Origin: Mesocentrotus franciscanus
Lineage: Eukaryota; Echinodermata; Echinoidea; Camarodonta; Strongylocentrotidae
Assembly: GCA_037976565.1 (NCBI GenBank)
Contig: CP137668.1
Coordinates: 24,758,280-24,822,279 of the forward strand
DNA: 64,000 bases
Direction of reading: 5' to 3'
In this document: positions 33,935 through 44,880 of the stretch, piece after piece
Layout: every line of letters begins with the position of its first letter
Position numbering within the stretch: the stretch's first letter is position 1
Program-made: the position numbers and the translations under genes
Notes under the pieces: generated by a model
The model's input: the letters and a program-made list of their open reading frames with translations, nothing else
What the model was told of the DNA's origin: nothing
Databases searched by the model: none

Positions 33935-35110
33935 TAACTACAAAATGACAATGCATGGCCCCACAGACTCTACTTCCCGTGTCTCATCGAGAGCACTAGT
34001 ATCCAAATATAGATTATTGTGTACATAGTTTGCGGAAGAAGTTAACACAAAATTTACAAGAAATCATATACTGTAATAGTGTTCGATAGTGGTGCATAAG
34101 AAATCAAAGCAGCATGTTTAATTCAATTTTCATGCAAACAAATGCGTTGAGCAACGAGCAGATATAATTATATATAGAGAGTGATACACATAGAAAATTG
34201 GCTTGACGTTTAACACGTGAAAAATATGAAGAGTAATTAATATTGACGGCAACAATTCCCGCGAAGGAGAGGGGGCGTAATGAGATATGCAATATATCAA
34301 ATAGGCTATGATTGACGCATGAATCATGAAATTAAAAGAATATTCTTGGCCGTTCTACGAAAGATAAGATAAGATAGTAAAACAGAAAGCAATAAGAGAA
34401 AGTAACACGATTGATTTCAAAGACTCCAATTTATCATGCGGATCTTCTTGTTACATGAACTTTAGTGCAATATATCTCCTCCCGCATAATACACTGGGTG
34501 TATCATGATCACTTATGATAAACGTGTATGCTCGAAATGACTCGAGTCCGTGTGTCTCCGATAGGTGTACATGTTCAGTTCAATCCACTATTCGCGCGCG
34601 ATGAACGAGTAGATACGATGCCGTTTGGTCATAATTATAAATAGAAACCACTGCTCATCGTCCCCCAAAGGCAAGAATAAAGCAAATTGGCAAAAATACA
34701 ATCAGATATTGCGAAACATACCCGTATACGTACATCATAACACAGTCTACATCTCAAATACATAATACAAAATGATAGTATATATGCTTGTTAGCGTGAT
34801 GGTTGTATTAACTTACCTCTTTTATGTTTTGATTTATACACACCGAAGGCGAAGGCGGTGGATCATTCCGTTAATCGTAATATACTAGCATACGACACTT
34901 TACACAAATTTTGTCAGCGCGGGAATGCTACAAAAGCGCTACATGTGCACGCATGCTCCGAGCATTGGGGCTGTATTACTGTGTCGTGTGTGTTAAACAT
35001 ACAGTCCTATGATTGCATGTCAGATCGAGGAGACCAGACTGTATCCGTGCATTTTTCTCATAAATATATTGACAATCGGACCGTAAACGTAACAATAGTA
35101 CGGCGTCGTT
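33935..35110. other. AT-rich spacer, no gene seen
   Basis: Nothing recognisable. The 87-codon plus frame at 34858-35121 shows no domain. Confidence 0.4.
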
Positions 35111-35232
35111 CGTACCAATGACCTTCTCGTCTTGCTATATTCACATCCATTTATAATTAAATTGGAGTGAATAGTGGTGAATCAATAGGGTGGAGTCTCG
35201 ATCGCCTATTCAGAAACTATATTGCTAATTAC

Positions 35233-36378
35233 CAGGGGCGGCGATCCGGGGGAAGGGACACGTCGCCCTCATTTTTTTATGGGGGGAATCGTCTCCCCCG
35301 GAAAATTTGAAAAAGTGCAGAAAAAAAATGTATAGCAAATACTGACTAAAGACGCTTGTAGGCTCTGGAGGGCCCAAGAGTGCAGTGTTTAGACAAATAG
35401 AATGCAAAAATCTTCTCGCTCGGAAGCTACGCTCCCTCGCATAATATCCTTCAAAATGTAGAAGTAAATATTGTAGAAATGTGAAGTGCGCAAAAAGTAT
35501 ATTGCTTGTTGTTTTTACTATAGTTTTGCTAAGGAATGTAAGAACTTCAAAAACCTGTGAGGGGGTAGTCAATTACGTCACCTTTACCCCTCTCGTTCAC
35601 CATGCTCCTTCGCAGTGGCGTACTGATGGGGGGGGGGGGGCAATACAATTCAAACGTGGTTTATTTCTAATTCGATATCAGTTGTTTACAAAATATGTTG
35701 CTGAATTTTTTCCTGAGCTTCCGGGGGCTCTGCCCCCTGAACCCCACCAAGGGCCTTAAGGCGGGCCCCTGGTTGCTCATCTGACCGTAATTAAATGCCA
35801 AGAACCCCTGAGCTTCCGGGGGGTCCGCCCCCTGGACGCCACTAGGGCCCTAAGGCGGGCCCCTGGATGCATGCTCATCTGACTGTAAGTAAATGCCTAA
35901 AACCCCTGCGTTTCCGGGGGCTCTGCCCCCTGGACCCCACCAAAATTAAAATGCCTAAAACCCCTGAGCTTCCGAGGGCTCTGTCCCCTGTACCCCACCT
36001 AGGCCCTAAGGCGGGCCCTGGATGCTCATCTGACCGTTATTAAATGCCTAAAAACCCTGAGCTCCCGGGGGCTCTGCCCCCTGGACCCCACCAAGGGCCC
36101 TAAGGCGGCACCTGGATGCTTATGTGATCGTAATTTAATGCCTAAAACCCCTGAGCTTCATCGGGCTCCGCCTTTCGACCCCCACCGAGGCTTTGCCCCC
36201 GGACCCCACGCCAATTTACGCTCCACTTGCTTCGCTCGCTTTGCTCTACCTGATCGTAAATACTTTAGCTCCCCCTTCCCACTTTGAAAAACGTTCTGCG
36301 GGGCCTGTATGTAACATGTATGAGTGGTGTTGATGCGGATTTCGTCCCCCCGGTCATGAAAAGAAATCGCCGCCCTTG
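35233..36378. mobile_element. hAT-like element, GGCGGCGATC family, with G/C minisatellite
   Basis: Ends CAGGGGCGGCGATCC and AATCGCCGCCCTTG with a perfect 8-base duplication CTAATTAC (35225-35232, 36379-36386). About 35710-36240 is a minisatellite of ~95-base units containing the self-pairing GGGGGCTCTGCCCCC. No transposase frame is seen. Confidence 0.93.
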
Positions 36379-36395
36379 CTAATTACAACCTATAG

Positions 36396-36780
36396 CAGTG
36401 GCGGATCCAGGGAGGGGGGAGGGGCCCGGGCCCCCTCCCCTAGGAAAAAACAGGTAAAAACACCCTTTTTTTGAAAAAAAGAAGATGGGCCCCCTCCCCT
36501 GGCGCCCAAGGGGGCCCATCTTCTTTTTGGCGGTGGCGGTGGAAAAAAAATTTTCGGGTGCAAAAAAAAAAAATTTGTGCTCACTACCCCTGGCGCCCAA
36601 GAGGGGGGGTGGCGATGGAAAAAAAATACCCTTCCCGGAGGGGAAAAAAATTTTCGGGTGCCAAAATTTTTTTTGCTCCTACCCCGAGCGAAAAATCGAC
36701 CGGCACGATTTTTTAAATTTTCGCACGAAGTGGGCCCCTTTTTAGGCCCCCTCCCTTGCCGCCGGCTGGATCCGCCCCTG
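36396..36780. mobile_element. hAT-like element, GGCGGATCC family
   Basis: Ends CAGTGGCGGATCCAG and CTGGATCCGCCCCTG with a perfect duplication ACCTATAG (36388-36395, 36781-36788). The 49.6 kb copy shows the unfilled site CTTATAGTGCAC. Confidence 0.93.
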
Positions 36781-36987
36781 ACCTATAGTGCACAAAAAAC
36801 GTCACCACTTCACCCGCGTTATGGTTTGTTTGTATACAGGCTAACATTATACGTAATTAAGCACTGTCTCTCCATAAAAGACACAGTCATAATCATTGTA
36901 CTATTTATATAATTTTAGGGCGTTTGTATTTCCTTAACACTTAATGATAACTGACATTTTCGGATCAAACTTGCAAATTAGGTAGTA

Positions 36988-37091
36988 GAGCCCCCGGAAG
37001 CTCAGAGGTTTTAGGCATTTAATTACGGTCAGATGAGCATCCAGGGACCCGCCTTAGGGCCCTTGGTGGGGTCCAGGGGGCGGTGCCCCCG
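36988..37091 (-). repeat. Isolated unit of the hAT-borne G/C minisatellite
   Basis: One inverted unit (CCCCCGGAAGCTCAGAGG, then GATGAGCATCCAGGGACCCG, then GTGGGGTCCAGGGGGC) of the repeat found inside the GGCGGCGATC elements, here with no element ends nearby. Confidence 0.75.
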
Positions 37092-37094
37092 TAT

Positions 37095-37985
37095 TGTGAC
37101 ACTGGCAGGTCACTATTCTTTCTTTCTTATTTTTGTATTCAACATACTTTTTCAAAAAAGTGAGGGGGGCTCGAGCCCCCCGAGCCCTGCCGTTCTGCAG
37201 GCCTAATTAGCATATTGTTTGCCTGACTGTAAATTTGGGAATTTGTAATTTTCCAACAAACGCATGAAAAAGTATCATTTACCAAAAAAATTGAGAAAAA
37301 ATCCCGGAAAATCACGTCATTTCAGCAACATTTGTTAATCACTGGTGGTATCGAATTAGAATTAAACCACGTATGATTTTTATTTTGGGAGGGGGAGGGC
37401 AACTGCCCCCAACCACCCCCACCCTAATCGGTACGCCAGTTTTCAGGGGCTCATGCATGTCTTCTCACCCCTATAATAAAAAAAAAACACACACGCTTTC
37501 CCATTCTCACACAATAATTCCACGATATGCGCGTGTCGCTATTATCAAATCCTCCATTTAAAAAAAAAAAAATTACCAAATATAAAAACATATAAATAAC
37601 AACTTACATGATAACATGAGAAAATAACATTGGATGGATAGCCCTGCTCAGCTGTGCCAGTGCAGCACAGCTGTTCTACCGAGGGGTCCAGTTTACAATA
37701 AAAAACAAACGAGAGAAAATGATATATCACAAATTAAAATTATTAACATATTGGTATAATATAAAAAAACAACATCGTTTACGAAGTATTATGCCCCCAC
37801 CGACCCAAGAGAAGAAGAATCGCTGCTAAATATTTTCTCACGAATTGGAAAAAAAAAGAAAAAACAGTGCGTAAGCAGTACGTATTTGCAATTTTGCATG
37901 AAATCATAATATAGAGTTCCAACTTTTGAATTATTCAAATAATTGCACAACCTTAAACTGCATATTTCAAAAAATCAAAATTACT
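37095..37985. other. AT-rich spacer, no gene seen
   Basis: A short G/C palindrome (GGGGGGCTCGAGCCCCCC) at about 37165 is the only notable feature. Confidence 0.4.
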
Positions 37986-37991
37986 TCTTAA

Positions 37992-38376
37992 AAGTGAAGG
38001 TTGAGTTCTGGGGAGAGGTGAAAAATAATTTGTGAGCGTTGTCATTTTAAATATGCAAGTGTGGAAGAACATCAGAGAAAAAATGTTCCCTGAAAAGCAT
38101 GGTTGTTCAAATGCCTTCATATTCTAAATATGACAAGTAACCGCTTAAAAATGAGGCCCGATTTTTATGCCACATGTTTGTGAAGTCCCATATACATCTT
38201 TCTGTATACAGTGCTTGTTACTTTACCAAGACTGGGCCAAATTTCTGATCATTTTGATGACTCCAGAACCTTGCAGTACACATCAATACTTATATGCTAC
38301 ATGATCAACTCTTTTTGATCGATTCCACACCGTTTCTTTCACAATGCAATCGCATGACCAGAACTCAACTTTATCT
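37992..38376. mobile_element. TTAA-target MITE, AGGTTGAGTTCTGG family (copy 2)
   Basis: Same family and orientation as 23760-24150. Flanked by TTAA at 37988-37991 and 38377-38380. Ends AAGTGAAGGTTGAGTTCTGG and CCAGAACTCAACTTTATCT. Confidence 0.88.
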
Positions 38377-38639
38377 TTAATGCATCGTTATCATGTAGGA
38401 ACTGTATCGTCTTATAATGAAGATTTTTTTTTTAAATTCCCACGTACATAGCAATCACACAAGATTCTCCTGTCAGTTTCACTGATGGATTTATAAAAAT
38501 GATAGATCAAGATTTTCATTACTACATACAGACCCTGCCTTATGGAACAGTATGAATTTGAGAGAAAAGGAAGATATTGCAAACTTACTGATACTTAATT
38601 ATAGAATTTCATGAATATCTCATATAATCTGCATTTTTT

Positions 38640-38990
38640 CTTCAAATATTAAAAATAAATTGTCTTATTTTGTCTTGAAAATTATTATTAGCCTGATTAT
38701 TGAAATTAACATTGGTATGTGGAAGTTCCAAAAGCCTTATTTGGCTTCTAAAGCGAAAAACCTGTTATATTCCTTTAAATTTTGTAGTGCATTTGTCACG
38801 TTTGTACCTAACTCTGTGTATCCCAGTTGGTTTTGTATAGTTAGTCATGTTTTTGTACTCTGTCATGATTTGGTTCAATTTCTGTATTTCGTTTTGTTAT
38901 ACTGTATGTATATCCAAATGTATACAATATCATTTTTGCTTGTTAAAATGAATTGGAAATAAAGTTTTGAATTGAGTTTAAGACGTTTCT
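38640..38990 (+). mobile_element. Possible LINE 3' tail
   Basis: Non-coding sequence ending TTGGAAATAAAGTTTTGAATTG, like the 3' tails of CR1/L2-type LINEs. It lies just before the reverse-transcriptase fragment at 39120. Assignment is weak. Confidence 0.3.
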
Positions 38991-39119
38991 CAAATTTTTA
39001 TTTCATTGTTATGCCGGCGACAAACAGTTAAGCATTTCTTTCAGTCCTGATAAACAACATCAATTAAGACGATAATATCTCAATTTAGAATCAATGTATT
39101 CGTTTTATCCGTTCTTGGA

Positions 39120-40160
39120 TGTTCTAACATAAGCTAACGCTTAATGATGGAAAACCAGAGCTACTCATAGTAGCAACATCCAGACAAGTAGCAAAGCTAA
39201 ATATTAATCACATAACAGTTGGAGACTCAAAGGCAAAATTCTTCAAGCTCTGTGAGAAATCTGGGTGTATAGATTGATTCTCGTTTGAACGGCTTACTTC
39301 GATTCATCGGGTCATCGCGTCGGGTCGGGTGGTCGTATACCCGACCTTTCGTGAAAGCCGTGATATGCCTCTTTATTCACGAAGTGTCGAGGGTAATGTT
39401 TGTGAAATACGCCCCTCTCATCTACAAATGGTATGGTCCAGATTACCCGCCACGTTGTGAAAACCCTACGGTAAATTTACGAAAGGTCGCATAATCTTCC
39501 ATTTCCGTTTCACGAAAGGTCGTGTAACGCGACCACCAACCGGACACGATGACTCGATGATTCGAAGTAAGCCCGTTTAAACATGGATAAGCACATATCC
39601 GACACATGCAAATCTGCCTGCAATATGTTATACAATCTCGGTCACATTCGTCGATACTTAGACCGGAAAAACACCGAAAGCCTTGTCCATGCAATTATTA
39701 GCAGTAGGCTTGATTATTGTGGTGGATTAGTGTTTGGATTCATAAAATAATCAAGTTGCAGCGTGTTCAGAATGCATGTGCAAGACTTGTGTCCAATTTC
39801 CCAAAATTTTCCCATGTTACACTTGTTTTAGTTAAGTGACATTGGTTGCCAATAAGGCATATAATTGCATTTAAGATACTTGTGCTTGTTTACAAAGCAT
39901 TGAATGGTCAAACCCCAAATTATTTGTCTGAATTATCTTTTAAATCACATCCATATGCACATAACTTTCAAGGTACGTAGGACGAGCTGCTTCAAAAGCT
40001 ATCTCACACAAAACAAAAGTAACTCTCGGAGATTTCAGTTGCGCCGCTCCAAAGCTTTGGAATAACTTACCACCAGACATAAGAAAAACCTCATCAAAGT
40101 TTTGTTGAAGAAGCACTTGTTTTCAAGAGGTTTTGAATATTGTTACTGTTTGTCTGTAAA
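39120..40160 (+). pseudogene. LINE reverse-transcriptase C-terminal fragment, split by a MITE
   Basis: Frame-broken translation gives LNDGKPELLIVAT, then DSRLNMDKHISDTCKSAC, IRRYLDRKNTESLVHAII, SSRLDYCGGLVFGF, CARLVSN, ALNGQTPNYLSEL and CAAPKLWNNLPPDIRKTSS. This is the usual tail order of CR1/Jockey-like LINE polymerases. Several stops and shifts show an old copy. It is 5'-truncated and interrupted at 39291-39573. Confidence 0.85.
39291..39573. mobile_element. MITE, GGCTTACTTCGA family, intact, in a LINE
   Basis: Ends GGCTTACTTCGA and TCGAAGTAAGCC, with 9-base flanks CGTTTGAAC (39282-39290) and CGTTTAAAC (39574-39582). Removing it and one flank rejoins the LINE frame (DSRLN-MDKH). The 9-base duplication suggests a Mutator-like element. 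Confidence 0.88.
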
Positions 40161-40429
40161 GTAGCACTGTAAGAAGCTCTGTTTTCATCACAGCGCAGTA
40201 GAGTATATTTTCTAAAGTAGCTTGGCTATTTAAATTGATTTAATTATTATTATCATTAAATACATGAAATAAATAAAATACATGAAATACAAAAACACAC
40301 ATAAATCGAAAGAAAATAATATGGAAAATACATAATGCACATGACAGGATGATTACAGGGGAAGGAGGGTAATGGGAGAAAGACATCTCCTTTTATATCT
40401 CTCTGATAGATGATAGAGTATAATTATCA

Positions 40430-41010
40430 TTAAAATAGTTGGCTGATTGGCGAACGCGTCTAAAAAAATCAATTAATTCGGTTGATTAAATACAAAAGAT
40501 GGAAATTTGTTGAACAGGAAACTCGCTTTATATGACCAAAATTAGCGTTTCTTGAAATCTATTTTAGGGTATGTAATATCATGCGATGAATTTACAGAAT
40601 ATCGGGTATAAAAGAGGTGCGACGATTTGAGAGCCAGTTAACTGTTAATTTTTGAAGTCTAATAAACAGTAATGGTATTCTAAATCTTTGTTAAACCGAT
40701 TGCTAATTTGAAGTTGAAAAAAACAGACATTGTGGAGTATCATAATCCTTTTTCAATATAAATCTGGCATATATACAACTGTATTTTGGGGGTAATTTCA
40801 GTAACTTGGTCTTCGAACATTCTGCCCATGCGGTACAATAATAGTCAATGCATGGTAAAACTGATGAAAAGTAAAGGTTTAATAATGTCTTATGAGGTAG
40901 TAGGTGTTTGATCCATTAGAGCAAGAAATCTTCTTGTACAATTGTATTCTAAATGGTTAGACCACTAAAGTTGTGAGTCGAGTATGACACCTCAATAATT
41001 CATATTGTCG
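40430..41010 (-). pseudogene. Second LINE reverse-transcriptase tail, degenerate
   Basis: The minus strand in pieces reads as the C-terminal region of a Jockey/CR1-like polymerase (LDSQLWSNHL-like, CRMGRMF, YICQIYIEKG, YSTMSVFFNFKL, DLEYHYCLLDFKN, KRFWSYKASFLFNKFPS). Many stops; orientation is opposite to the 39.1-40.2 kb copy. Confidence 0.6.
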
Positions 41011-41139
41011 ACCCATCGTTTTCAAACTTTTTTTTTATCCAATGGCCTAAATGTAACTCTTTATGAAGCGCATTTTTTCCATAAGCCAAACCACGCAGGT
41101 TATTGTCATTACTATAATCTTTGCATAAACCTTACAGCT

Positions 41140-41384
41140 CAGGGGCGGATCCAGCCGACGGCAAGGGAGGGGGCCGAAAATTTGAAAACCGTGCCGGCCG
41201 ATTTTCCGCTCAGTGGGGTAGTGAGCACAATTTTTTTTGCCTTTGAAAATTGAAAAAATTCACCACCCCTTGAGCGTCAGAGGCACATCCTCTTTTTTTC
41301 CCCAAAAAGGGTGTTTTTACATGTTGTTTTTTTCCAGGGGAGGGGGCCCGGGCCACCCGGGCCACCTCCCTGGATCCGCCACTG
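41140..41384. mobile_element. hAT-like element, GGCGGATCC family
   Basis: Ends CAGGGGCGGATCCAG and CTGGATCCGCCACTG with a perfect 8-base duplication TTACAGCT (41132-41139, 41385-41392). Length 245 bases. Confidence 0.93.
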
Positions 41385-41392
41385 TTACAGCT

Positions 41393-42067
41393 TATTATCA
41401 CTGTCATTACTGTTAATTTCATGAGAATATATTTAGCAGAGACATGGTTTGTACAGTGATCGTAATAACTCGGACACAATCATATAAAAGACAGTCACAC
41501 GCAAACACAATCACTAGCCTGTAATTTCGGATAAAATATTCAATTTTCATAGGCTTTGTATTTTATCAATCACATCGCAAACAATGATACACACATCTGG
41601 AATGTTAGAGAAAATATAGCACCATCATAATATCCAGATTTCCGTTATAAACACGAAAACACTGTCACAGAGAGATGAATTTAAAATGAACTAGTCCACC
41701 AACCACAAGTTTACATGGACTTTCCAAGTTTAGCAACAGGAGACAATTTTATACTCGGTTACATTGCGGTTCATAAAACAGTACCTTTTAATCTGATGTC
41801 TCTGGAGTGAACATGAACTGTCTGATTAAACCTTTTTTCCTATTTTGACAGAATTATTTTGACAAATGATATTCATAAAACCTTAAAATATTTAATTTCT
41901 TATTTGTTTCTATAGCTACATGTTGAAGCTTTGTATTATTCATCTTTCAATGACAGATGATGAATGTATGGATGAGATTTCGGTATAATATTATTAGAAC
42001 GAAAAACAAAAAGGCAGCGGTGTCGTTCAGGAATCATCTTGGGGGAAACAAGATGGCGGCTGGCGTT
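41393..42067. other. AT-rich spacer, no gene seen
   Basis: No element or conserved frame recognised. Confidence 0.4.
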
Positions 42068-42075
42068 CTACCTGT

Positions 42076-42301
42076 CAGGGGCGGATCTAGTCGGCGGCAA
42101 GGGAGGGGGCCGAAAAAGGGGCCCACTTCGTGCGAAAATTCGAAAACCGTGCCGGCCGATTTTCCGCTCAGTGGGGTGGGGGCGGGGGCGGGGGTAGTGA
42201 GCACAATTTTTTTTTTTTTGGGGGCCTCCGAAAATTGAAAATTGGAAAATCGTGCCGGCCAATTTTTCGCTCAGTGGGGAGGGCCCCTGGATCCGCCACT
42301 G
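42076..42301. mobile_element. hAT-like element, GGCGGATCC family
   Basis: Ends CAGGGGCGGATCTAG and CTGGATCCGCCACTG with a perfect duplication CTACCTGT (42068-42075, 42302-42309). At 226 bases it is the shortest complete copy of this family here. Confidence 0.93.
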
Positions 42302-42309
42302 CTACCTGT

Positions 42310-43425
42310 GGCGTCATGCCTCTTTGGGCAATCAGCATGTAGCGAGCGATCGAGCCCATTCCACGTAGTGTAGAGTTGATTGACAATACTGCTACAGCTG
42401 ACCTGAGATGGAGCTAGACGGGATTTTGCGGTAGTGCTTGTACCTGTTTACAATACACCATACAATACCAACATAGGAGTTGCTATGTCAGACGTGCTGT
42501 ATATATAGCATCACCAGGAAAAGAAAGGTAATGTGGCGGTATTGTATGAAAGATGGCAATTCTTTTGTGAGCATGTGCTGAGCTGGGGGAAGTTACATAT
42601 ACCACTGTCTCTTGTTAGCTCACTAATGGTTGACAGATGATGTCACAAGATTCATGAGATCTGGAGCATGTTTTTAGGGTGGAGCTTAGCAGGTCTGAGA
42701 AAATTATTTAAAAAAATATTTAAAAATCTATGAAATATATTTAGATGTTTGAATAACAAAATATTTGGATGTCACCCGACCTTTAAGCGAAAGGGTAGGA
42801 GTGGCAAATACACGAGGGGCAGTCATATAAATACGATTGCATTTTGGGTCACGTTCGTGGGGGGGGGGGCAATTTCATTATTTCAAAATTGAGAAGGAGA
42901 CATAACACCCCTCTTTTATAGATAATATGATATTAAGAAAAATCATGTGTTTCAATGTAATATATTGATAATATATATATATGGTGTAAGGGAGAGTTGT
43001 ACTTCGTACCTAAAGTAAAAAGTGTGCATTTTTATCTCCTAAATACATTAAGCAAAAACTTAATCAAATTTATGATTACATTCAGAACAACCCTCTCCAA
43101 TTTCCGTTTTCACAGTAATATAAACAAATCAGAAAATCTAAAATCTCCCTTACGAAGCTATTTAACGTATCCGACCTCAAATCCGTTGGGGGCGGGGGGC
43201 TCTTCGTCGAATGTCCATTGCTGCTATTTTGCTGAAGTATTAATTTTTAAGTATTTAAATAATCTGAATCGTATTCTGGGACTTTAGAAAATACTGAAAA
43301 ATCATAAGCATATATTAGGCATCGTTTTTTTAACCGGGGTGCCGCAAGAAAAATGTATATATCAACACATCTATTATGAAATAACGTAAATTTCGTGAAA
43401 ACAAAACAGCCGCTACGTATTTTGG
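42310..43425. other. Spacer, no gene seen
   Basis: No recognisable coding region. A short (AT)n lies at about 42971-42982. Confidence 0.4.
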
Positions 43426-43429
43426 TTTA

Positions 43430-43700
43430 TAGCCGTTTGGTCTACAATAAGTTCGTCTACTACCCAATTGGTCTATTCCTATATGGTCTACACCCGGGCC
43501 GTCTACTACCCACATGGTCTAATAATCATTCCGTCTCCTTATCATTTGGTCTAATGACCATTTAGGATAAAAGTCATATGGTCTAATTTCAATTCGGTCT
43601 AATATCCAATTGCTCATTAAGTCTTATTTCCAGTCGGTCTAATTCCCTATGTGTTTAATGCCCATTTTGTCTACTATCCATGTGGTCTAATGATCATCTA
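43430..43700 (+). repeat. Degenerate short-unit array around TGGTCTAAT
   Basis: About fourteen irregular units of roughly 17-25 bases, each with a TNGGTCTA or CGGTCTAAT core (variants GTCTACTAC, GTCTAATTTC). It is a diverged minisatellite rather than a CRISPR array: the units are unequal and no unique spacers are conserved. Confidence 0.75.
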
Positions 43701-43894
43701 ATCATAAATAATATGATCATAACATGATTATGGTTATCATGGGTTAAGAAGCAAGAAGTCCGCATACATAATGTTATATCTTACATGTATTTAATGTGTT
43801 TTTATTACATTTCTACCATTACCAAAATGTCTTGTTTTACCTTGCTAGCTCGCTTCGCTCGCTCCCAAAATTTAGAAACAAATATGCCCGTAGG

Positions 43895-44772
43895 CAGGGG
43901 CGGCGATTCCGGGGGGACGGGGGGGGGCCACGTCCCCCCCTCAATTTTTTTAGGGGGGATCGTCCCCCCCTGAAAATTTGAAAAAGTGTACACAAAAATG
44001 TATAGCAAATACTGACTAAAGACTGCAAACCACTTTTAGGCTTTGGAGGGCCCAAGAGTGCAGCGTTTAGACAAATTAAAACGCAAAAATCTTCTCGCTC
44101 GGTAGCTACGCTCCCTCGCATAATATCCTTCAAAATGTACAAGTAAATATTGTAGAAAAGTGAAGTGTGACAAAAGTACTGTGCTTGTTTTTATACAAAT
44201 TTCGTTTAAATGGCATGATTTGCCATGAGCTTCCGGGGGCTCTGCCCCCTGGATCCCACCGAGGACCCTAAGGCAGGCCCCTGGATGCTCATCTGATTGT
44301 AATTTAATGCCTAAAACCCCTGAGCGTCTGGGGACCCCACTCCAATTAGTGACCTGCATGCCAGTGTCACAAATAAGGTATCAAAATATGCTCATCTGAC
44401 CGTAGTTAAATGCCTAAAACCCTGTGAGTTTCCGGGGGCTTTGCCCCCTGGATGCTCATCTGACCGTTATTAAATGCTTAAAACCTCTGAGCTTCATGGG
44501 GCTCCGCCCCTTGACCCCCGCCAGGGCTTTGCCCCTGGACCGGGCCCACCACAATTACGATCCACTTGCCTCGCTCACTTTGCTCTACCTGATCAAAAAT
44601 ACTTTAGCCCCCTCTCCCACTTTGAAAAACGTTCCGCGGGGCCTGCTTGTAACATGAGTGATGGTGATGCGGATTTTTTGTCCCCCAAATGTTTTTGCTC
44701 ATTACGCCACTGCTCCCTCGTCTCTCGCATTTCGTCCCCCCCCCCGGTCATGAAAAGAAATCGCCGCCCCTG
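43895..44772. mobile_element. hAT-like element, GGCGGCGATC family, with minisatellite
   Basis: Ends CAGGGGCGGCGATTCC and AAATCGCCGCCCCTG, flanks CCCGTAGG/CCCGTAAG (8 bases, one difference). Carries about three minisatellite units at 44225-44530. Confidence 0.9.
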
Positions 44773-44880
44773 CCCGTAAGTATGTAAATGGCACTTGACG
44801 AGTGTCAGAGTGCTGCAAAATGTATCTTCTGTGACAAACTTGCAATATGGGATTTGGGTAACGCAAAACTTTTGATTTCT

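Larger units (their letters stand above)
35117..36990 (+). repeat. Duplicated segment, filled copy (pairs with 49503-49820)
   Basis: Host sequence 35117-35232, 36379-36395 and 36781-36990 aligns continuously with 49503-49820 (ATGACCTTCTCGTCTTGCTA to CATTTTCGGAT). In this copy two hAT elements interrupt it at 35233-36378 and 36396-36780. Confidence 0.88.

Noticed and set aside
35225..36912. Several 60-115-codon frames on both strands
   Set aside because: They fall inside G/C-rich hAT-like elements and change between copies; no domain.
43430..43700. CRISPR-like spaced repeats
   Set aside because: The context is eukaryotic, units are irregular and the intervals are not unique spacers of constant length.
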